Origin: CAWJKP01 sp963843465
GTDB lineage: Bacteria; Planctomycetota; Planctomycetia; Pirellulales; Thermoguttaceae
NCBI GenBank assembly: GCA_963843465.1
Contig: CAWJKP010000005.1
Span: 620,001 to 684,000 of the forward strand
Length of the DNA stretch: 64,000 bases
Direction of reading: 5' to 3'
Position numbers and translations under genes: made by a program. The notes beneath the pieces were generated by a model. It had not been told where the DNA came from. It was given only the letters and a program-made list of their open reading frames with translations, and searched no databases. Positions 59,795 through 64,000 of this stretch are shown here, in pieces. Every line of letters begins with the position of its first letter. Position 1 is the stretch's first letter.

Positions 59795-60643
59795 ATGTCC
59801 GACAACTCGCTGGTCCCCGTCGATCTTACGCAACTTCCCTCCACCCAGCTCGGAACCGACGATCAGTTCATCGAACTGGCCAAGAGCGCCGACTTCATCG
59901 GCCGCCTGCAACTGTACACCAAGGGCAAGGCCGTCAACAAGGGCCAGGTCCGCCCCGGCCACTATGGCATTCCCGATGGCGAAGAGGTCGCCGACCTGAC
60001 CGACACCATCCACATCATCCCCCTGGCTCGGCGGCCGAAGGCCATCGACATGACCGACAGCGACGCCCTGATCGTCAACTACGATCCCGAGTCGGAGGAG
60101 TTCAAGCGGATCGCGGCGCAGTCGCTGGAAAAGGAGTCGCACTGCATGTACGGCCCCAGCTTCCTCGTCTACGAGCGGAGCACCAACCGCTTCCTGGAGT
60201 TCTTCTGCGGCACGAAGAGCACGCGGAGCGAGGCCAAGAAGGTCTACCCGTTCCTGCCGCTGACGGCCACGGACATCGCCCGCCAGAAGGCCGCCGGCAA
60301 CGATGTCGCCGGCCTGGAGCCCCACGGCCCGCTGCCGTTGACGCTCAAGAGCCGGCTGGTCGAGAAGGGCACGTATTCCTGGCACGTGCCCGTCATCGTG
60401 AAGTGCGCCCAGCCGTTCCCCAAGCTGCCGTCGAAGGACCAGATCGTGAAGGAGATCACGCGGTTCATCAACTGCAAGGGCGATGGCGTCGAGACCGTGA
60501 AGGAGCCCGAGGGCAAGAAGGCCCGCGCCGCTAGCGCACTTGCTGCCTGCCGGATCAGCCCCAAGGCCGCCGGCAGGGTCAACACACTCGCTGCACCGCT
60601 CCCGTTCGACGGTGACGTGCATCATGGGCGAGTAGATCAGTAA
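59795..60643 (+). CDS. conserved phage protein, possible ssDNA-binding-type, 282 aa
   Basis: Begins SDNSLVPVDLTQLPSTQLGT. The segment FIGRLQLYTKGKAVNKGQVR, PGHYGIPDGEEVADL, DTIHIIPLARRPKAIDM is highly conserved-looking and resembles many uncharacterised replication-module proteins. A middle part (HCMYGPSFLVYERSTNRFLE) and a basic C-terminus follow. It lies between a ParB-like protein and a structured RNA region; a role as single-strand DNA-binding or replisome accessory protein is only a guess from location. Confidence 0.55.
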   Translation: MSDNSLVPVDLTQLPSTQLGTDDQFIELAKSADFIGRLQLYTKGKAVNKGQVRPGHYGIPDGEEVADLTDTIHIIPLARRPKAIDMTDSDALIVNYDPESEEFKRIAAQSLEKESHCMYGPSFLVYERSTNRFLEFFCGTKSTRSEAKKVYPFLPLTATDIARQKAAGNDVAGLEPHGPLPLTLKSRLVEKGTYSWHVPVIVKCAQPFPKLPSKDQIVKEITRFINCKGDGVETVKEPEGKKARAASALAACRISPKAAGRVNTLAAPLPFDGDVHHGRVDQ

Positions 60644-60699
60644 ACCCATCGGGCCTCTGCCACAGGGCACGCTCACTCTCGGTGGGTCTTTCGTCCGCA

Positions 60700-60727
60700 G
60701 CCGCAGGCGGTGCGCACCGCCTGCGGC
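60700..60727. terminator. 28-nt perfect palindrome
   Basis: GCCGCAGGCGGTGC pairs with GCACCGCCTGCGGC without a loop (60700-60713 with 60714-60727). As RNA it would be a very strong hairpin after the 59795 gene, without a U-tract. A dyad protein-binding site is the alternative. Confidence 0.6.
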
Positions 60728-60734
60728 CCTCGAA

Positions 60735-60842
60735 GACACCGTGTTGTAAAGCAGCAACACCGCTGCGCGAGCACACAGATTTATCCCATAAAGCCTCGCC
60801 GTCAGCTTTCGGTGCGTCCGGGTTCGAGTCCCGGCGGTGTCT
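60735..60842 (+). ncRNA. tRNA-like or degenerate tRNA element
   Basis: GACACCG (60735-60741) pairs perfectly with CGGTGTC (60835-60841), like an acceptor stem. A canonical T-arm (CCGGG-TTCGAGT-CCCGG, 60818-60834) stands right before it, and GTTG/CAAC (60743-60746 with 60755-60758) could be a D-arm. The 108-nt length is too long for a normal tRNA and no convincing anticodon arm is seen; CCA is not encoded. It may be a decayed or interrupted tRNA, or a tRNA end used as an attachment site. Confidence 0.4.
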
Positions 60843-60878
60843 ATTGTCCTTTTTCATCCTTAGCGGGGTCGTACAGCC

Positions 60879-61406
60879 ATGAAGCCGGATGCCGTCCTGA
60901 TTAACAAGCCGACCATCGACTTCACGACCTTCTTGGGCCTGAGTCACCGCGCGCTGGGGTACAGCCTGACCGACAAGGCCGACTTGTGCCCGCGTGAGTT
61001 GTCGGATGCCGAGCGTTTTCTGAGCTATTTGGCTGCGATGCGCGACGCCAAAGCTCCGGTGGGTTTCGTCCCGAGTCTGCTTGCCCACGTCAGCTTCAGT
61101 GTCTTCGTGGCCGCCGACGAGCGCGACATGCTGGCCATTTTGCAGTGTGCTGCGGGTATGCCCTTCGTGGTGGCGAACACGATTGCCAACAACATCCAGA
61201 TTGCCGTCATAACCGGGACCTTGGCTCAGTGGAGGGACGCCGTCAGGTCGGGCAGCGATCCGACTGCCACCATGCCGGTGCGGCAGTGCTTCAACCGGAT
61301 CTTCACCCTCTTCGAGGCTGCGGACTTGAGCGTGTGGACCGACTTCTCCGCCCGGACCGCGCCGGACCAGCAGACCTTCTACCTGGAAGACAAGAGAAAT
61401 CGTTGA
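60879..61406 (+). CDS. hypothetical protein, weakly ThyX-like
   Basis: 175 residues. The product has PTIDFTTFLGLSHRALGYSL, then SLLAHVSFSVFVAADERDML and GTLAQWRDAVRSGSDPTATM, followed by PVRQCFNRIF. The succession of a beta-strand, helix, QWRxxxxxG and VRxxxxxxF recalls flavin-dependent thymidylate synthases, but the RHRxxSxxxxSxR motif is absent. An uncharacterised phage family with that fold is possible. Copy 4 of the bipartite element follows its stop. Confidence 0.45.
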   Translation: MKPDAVLINKPTIDFTTFLGLSHRALGYSLTDKADLCPRELSDAERFLSYLAAMRDAKAPVGFVPSLLAHVSFSVFVAADERDMLAILQCAAGMPFVVANTIANNIQIAVITGTLAQWRDAVRSGSDPTATMPVRQCFNRIFTLFEAADLSVWTDFSARTAPDQQTFYLEDKRNR

Positions 61407-61414
61407 AACCCGCC

Positions 61415-61447
61415 AAACCAGTTTTTCGCGTTTTGCAACTCTTGATG
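61415..61447 (+). promoter_or_regulatory. bipartite element AACCAG-TGCAACTCTT (copy 4)
   Basis: AAACCAGTT (61415-61423), ten bases, TGCAACTCTT (61434-61443), then GATG. It is located 47 bp upstream of the methyltransferase start. It keeps the same spacing and halves as the other three copies. Confidence 0.75.
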
Positions 61448-61493
61448 TGGCGTTCAACGCATTGGCCTGCTCAACAGCCGCGAAAGGCAATCC

Positions 61494-62732
61494 TTGAGAC
61501 CTTACCACACAGACGGCAACATCGCCCTCTACGACGGCGATCTGCGCAACGTGCTCCCCGGCCTGCCCGGGGCGTGCGTGGACTACGTCGTGACGGACCC
61601 TCCCTACGGCCTCTCCTTCATGGGAGAGGGCTGGGACAGTGCCGTGCCGGGCCCGGATTATTGGAGGGCCATTGCGAAGGTCTGCAAGCCCGGTGCCTTG
61701 CTGGCGGCCTTTGGCGGCACGCGGACGTGGCACCGGCTGGTCTGTGCCATTGAAGACGCCGGCTGGGAGATTCGTGACACCCTGATGTGGCTCCAGGGCC
61801 AGGGTTTCCCGAAGTCGGCCGACGTGGGCAAGCTGATCGACAAGGCCAAGGGTGCCCAGCGTGAGGTTGTCGGCGACAAGTTGGATCGCCCCGGCTATCA
61901 CCTGCACGAGGGGAAGGGGAACGGGTGCTACGGCGGTGGCAACGGGCTTCATGCCCCCGGCACCGACGCTCGGCTCCGCGCCGCGCAGATCACGGCCCCG
62001 GCCACCGCGTTGGCCGAGGCGTGGACCGGTTGGGCCTTCGCCCTGAAGCCTGCCTGGGAACCGATCATCCTGGCCATGAAGCCCCTGGACGGCACGATCG
62101 CCCACAACGCCGAGACGTGGGGCGTGGCGGGCATGAACATCGACGCCTGCCGCATCGGCGACAACCCCGGCTACAAGTACAACGCGGATCGTAACGGCAC
62201 GACCTTCCACGGCAAACAGGGCGAGCGCATCAAGCAGTCTGCCGAGAAGAAGGGTTCCCAGTTCATCGAATCCACCAAGGGCCGTTGGCCTGCGAATCTC
62301 CTCTTGGACGAACAGGCCGCCGCCCAATTGGACGCCCAGACCGGCGCGCTCACCAGCGGCAAGCCGAGCGGCAGACGTAAGGGCACGTCCGGTGACAGCG
62401 GCATCTACGGCTCCGATGCCAATCGGACGGGTAGTGTCTTGACCGGCTACGGGGACACCGGCGGTGCGAGCCGGTTCTTTTACTGTGCCAAGGCCACGAA
62501 GAAAGAGCGGGGCGAAGGCAACGACCACCCCACGGTGAAGCCGCTGGGGCTGATGGACTACTTGCTCACGCTCTTGTCTACGCCGACCGGCGGCGTGGTC
62601 CTTGATCCCTTCGCCGGCAGCGGTTCGACCCTCGTGGCTGCAAAGCGCCTGGGGCGCGAGTGCATCGGCGTCGAACTGGACATTCATAACTGCGACATCG
62701 CCGTCTCACGCCTCAACACCACATCACGCTAA
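61494..62732 (+). CDS. DNA methyltransferase (amino-MTase, beta-type order)
   Basis: 412 residues from TTG at 61494 (AAAGG upstream). The catalytic motif IV DPPYGLSF lies near the N-terminus (DPPY 35-38) and the cofactor motif I DPFAGSGST near residue 380, with TVKPLGLMDYLLTLL before it; this order is that of beta-class N6-adenine or N4-cytosine methyltransferases. No restriction enzyme gene is visible, so it is likely an orphan that protects phage DNA from host restriction. The stop overlaps the next start by one base. Confidence 0.88.
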   Translation: MRPYHTDGNIALYDGDLRNVLPGLPGACVDYVVTDPPYGLSFMGEGWDSAVPGPDYWRAIAKVCKPGALLAAFGGTRTWHRLVCAIEDAGWEIRDTLMWLQGQGFPKSADVGKLIDKAKGAQREVVGDKLDRPGYHLHEGKGNGCYGGGNGLHAPGTDARLRAAQITAPATALAEAWTGWAFALKPAWEPIILAMKPLDGTIAHNAETWGVAGMNIDACRIGDNPGYKYNADRNGTTFHGKQGERIKQSAEKKGSQFIESTKGRWPANLLLDEQAAAQLDAQTGALTSGKPSGRRKGTSGDSGIYGSDANRTGSVLTGYGDTGGASRFFYCAKATKKERGEGNDHPTVKPLGLMDYLLTLLSTPTGGVVLDPFAGSGSTLVAAKRLGRECIGVELDIHNCDIAVSRLNTTSR

Positions 62733-64000
62733 TGGCAATAGAAGAACTCAAGCTCGTTACGCGGACCAGCAGCGGTCGCCTTATCAAGGTGCCCGCTACG
62801 ATCGAGCGAGCCGATGGCCGCATCCTCTTCATCAAGTCGCCTTTCTCGTTGAAGGACGAGATCAAGGCCATGAAGGGCTCGAAGTGGCACGGCTTCGAGG
62901 AAGAGAATCCGAGGAAGATATGGTCGGTCGAGGACTGCCAGCGGAACAACTTCCAGCTTTCGCTGATGTGCGGCGAGGACGTGTTCGCCTGGTTCGATCG
63001 TGACCTGGTCCGGCATGACTATCAGCGTCCGCTGATGCCCCATCAAATGGACCTGACTGATTCCGGCCTGACCTACCACTACCAGTTGTGGGCGGCCGAA
63101 ATGGGCACCGGCAAGACGCTCTCGGCCCAGGAGTTGATCGAACGCTCCGGCGTCCAGGACTGGTTCTGGATCGGCCCGAAGACCAGCCTGCCGAACGTCA
63201 AGCGGGAGTTCCGCATTTGGAAGTTTCCCGCCGAGCAGTTCGACATTCAGTATTACACCTACGAAGGTCTGGTGCGCGTCATCGACGAGTGGCCCGAGGG
63301 CCAACTGCCGCCGCACGGCCTGATTTGCGATGAGTCGAGCCGGCTGAAGAACTACAGCAGCCAGCGCTCCCGCGCCGTGCAACGCCTGGCCGACATGATC
63401 CGCGAGAAGTGGGGCTTGGAGCACGGCTACGTCGTGGAGATGTCCGGCACGCCGTCGCCCAAGACGCCCGTGGACTGGTGGAGCCAGTGTGAGATCGCCT
63501 GGCCGGGGTTCCTGCGTGAGGGCAGCGCCAAGGCGATGGAGGCCCGCCTGGCCTTCATGGTCGATCAGAAGTTCGAGACTGCTGCCTTCAAGAAGCGCGT
63601 CGGCTGGAAGGACGACGAATCCAAGTGCGCTACCTGCGGCGAGAGTCGTGAGGACGGGCCGCATGAGCTGGACGGATTGACCGACCCCGCCGAGTACCAT
63701 CCTTTCGTGCCCAGCAAGAACGAGGTTGCCTACCTCTACGAGCGGCTCAAGGGACTGGTGGTCGTTAAGCATAAGAAAGACTGCTTGAGCCTCCCAGAGA
63801 AACGATACCGCCAGATCGTTTGCAAGCCGACTGCCAGCACGCTGCGAGTTGCCAAGGCCCTGGTGGAAGCGGCACCCAACGCGATGACGGGCATGACGCT
63901 CCTGCGGGAGCTAAGCGACGGCTTCCAGTACCGCGAGGCGAAGGACGGCAAGACACGGTGTACGCATTGCACGGACGGCACAGTGATGATCTGGCTGGAC
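62732..64000 (+). CDS. SNF2/SF2-type helicase, truncated by window end
   Basis: At least 423 residues; the C-terminus is outside. After an N-terminal segment with KSPFSLKDEIKAMKGSKWHG (a phage HARP-like or adaptor part) come motif I AAEMGTGKT (about residues 121-129), motif II DESS (200-203; LICDESSRLKN) and motif III MSGTPSP (about 235-241). Further on a Cys pair insertion (CATCGES, CTHCTDG) may bind zinc. DNA-dependent ATPase of the SWI2/SNF2 superfamily; possible roles are replication or recombination. It overlaps the methyltransferase by one base. Confidence 0.85.
   Translation, partial: MAIEELKLVTRTSSGRLIKVPATIERADGRILFIKSPFSLKDEIKAMKGSKWHGFEEENPRKIWSVEDCQRNNFQLSLMCGEDVFAWFDRDLVRHDYQRPLMPHQMDLTDSGLTYHYQLWAAEMGTGKTLSAQELIERSGVQDWFWIGPKTSLPNVKREFRIWKFPAEQFDIQYYTYEGLVRVIDEWPEGQLPPHGLICDESSRLKNYSSQRSRAVQRLADMIREKWGLEHGYVVEMSGTPSPKTPVDWWSQCEIAWPGFLREGSAKAMEARLAFMVDQKFETAAFKKRVGWKDDESKCATCGESREDGPHELDGLTDPAEYHPFVPSKNEVAYLYERLKGLVVVKHKKDCLSLPEKRYRQIVCKPTASTLRVAKALVEAAPNAMTGMTLLRELSDGFQYREAKDGKTRCTHCTDGTVMIWLD

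Noticed and set aside
1..64000. Integrase, excisionase, or lysogeny repressor genes
   Set aside because: I looked for tyrosine or serine recombinase motifs and repressor-like helix-turn-helix genes and saw none; the temperate state cannot be argued from this window.

Overview
This window is the genome segment of a tailed double-stranded DNA bacteriophage (class Caudoviricetes) or a close prophage relative. It carries a GpA-type large terminase, a portal gene, a scaffold and HK97-fold capsid gene, a lambda-like long-tail module with a 1276-residue tape measure, and a phage primase-helicase. The tail layout points to a siphovirus. The GC-rich sequence and the exported lipoproteins fit a GC-rich bacterial host with a lipoprotein pathway. 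I see no integrase, no cellular housekeeping gene and no DNA polymerase, and the host cannot be named from the sequence alone.

Layout. From 1 to 6.3 kb are small, tightly overlapping + strand genes, mostly of unknown function. They include a SprT-like metalloprotein and a GHKL-like ATPase, and are served by promoters of the form TTGACT-16 bp-TATnnT. Two minus-strand genes follow (6.3-7.2 kb). From 7.4 to 12.4 kb is a cassette rich in exported or membrane proteins: a permuted papain-like protein, a lipoprotein cysteine-peptidase-like protein, two thioredoxin-fold proteins and a one-helix membrane protein. From 12.6 to 34 kb is the packaging and head module: terminase, portal, collagen-like fibres, glycosyltransferase, head-tail adaptor, scaffold, capsid, holin-like protein and head-tail closure genes. 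From 33 to 50.7 kb is the tail module: tube, assembly chaperones with a -1 frameshift, tape measure, three paralogous adhesin-like proteins and a hub protein. From 51 to 52.9 kb are four tandem small paralogues and an SPFH protein. A minus-strand replication block runs from 58.6 to 52.9 kb: primase-helicase, small genes, a dATP/dGTP diphosphohydrolase-like protein, a DnaQ-like exonuclease and a homing endonuclease. A divergent + strand block (58.8-64 kb) has a ParB-like protein, a conserved phage protein, a methyltransferase and a truncated SNF2-like helicase.

The most notable points are these. The portal gene is interrupted by a compact 253-bp group I intron (15318-15570), with a free-standing endonuclease VII-type HNH gene just upstream. 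Seven homing endonuclease genes and two relics are scattered through the window. Two previously unnamed promoter-like element families recur: AAACCAGTT-N10-TGCAACTCTT (four copies) and a TTGACATCTCCTGTA element (three copies, two of them divergent). A collagen-like fibre locus of more than 7 kb sits between portal and capsid with a glycosyltransferase directly downstream. A set of tandem SPxIV-type paralogues follows the tail genes.

Caveat. About a dozen single- or double-base frame breaks occur in otherwise well-conserved genes (collagen locus, tail tube, a gp10-like gene, one GIY-YIG gene). Many are probably sequencing or assembly errors rather than biology, so those genes are annotated across the break.
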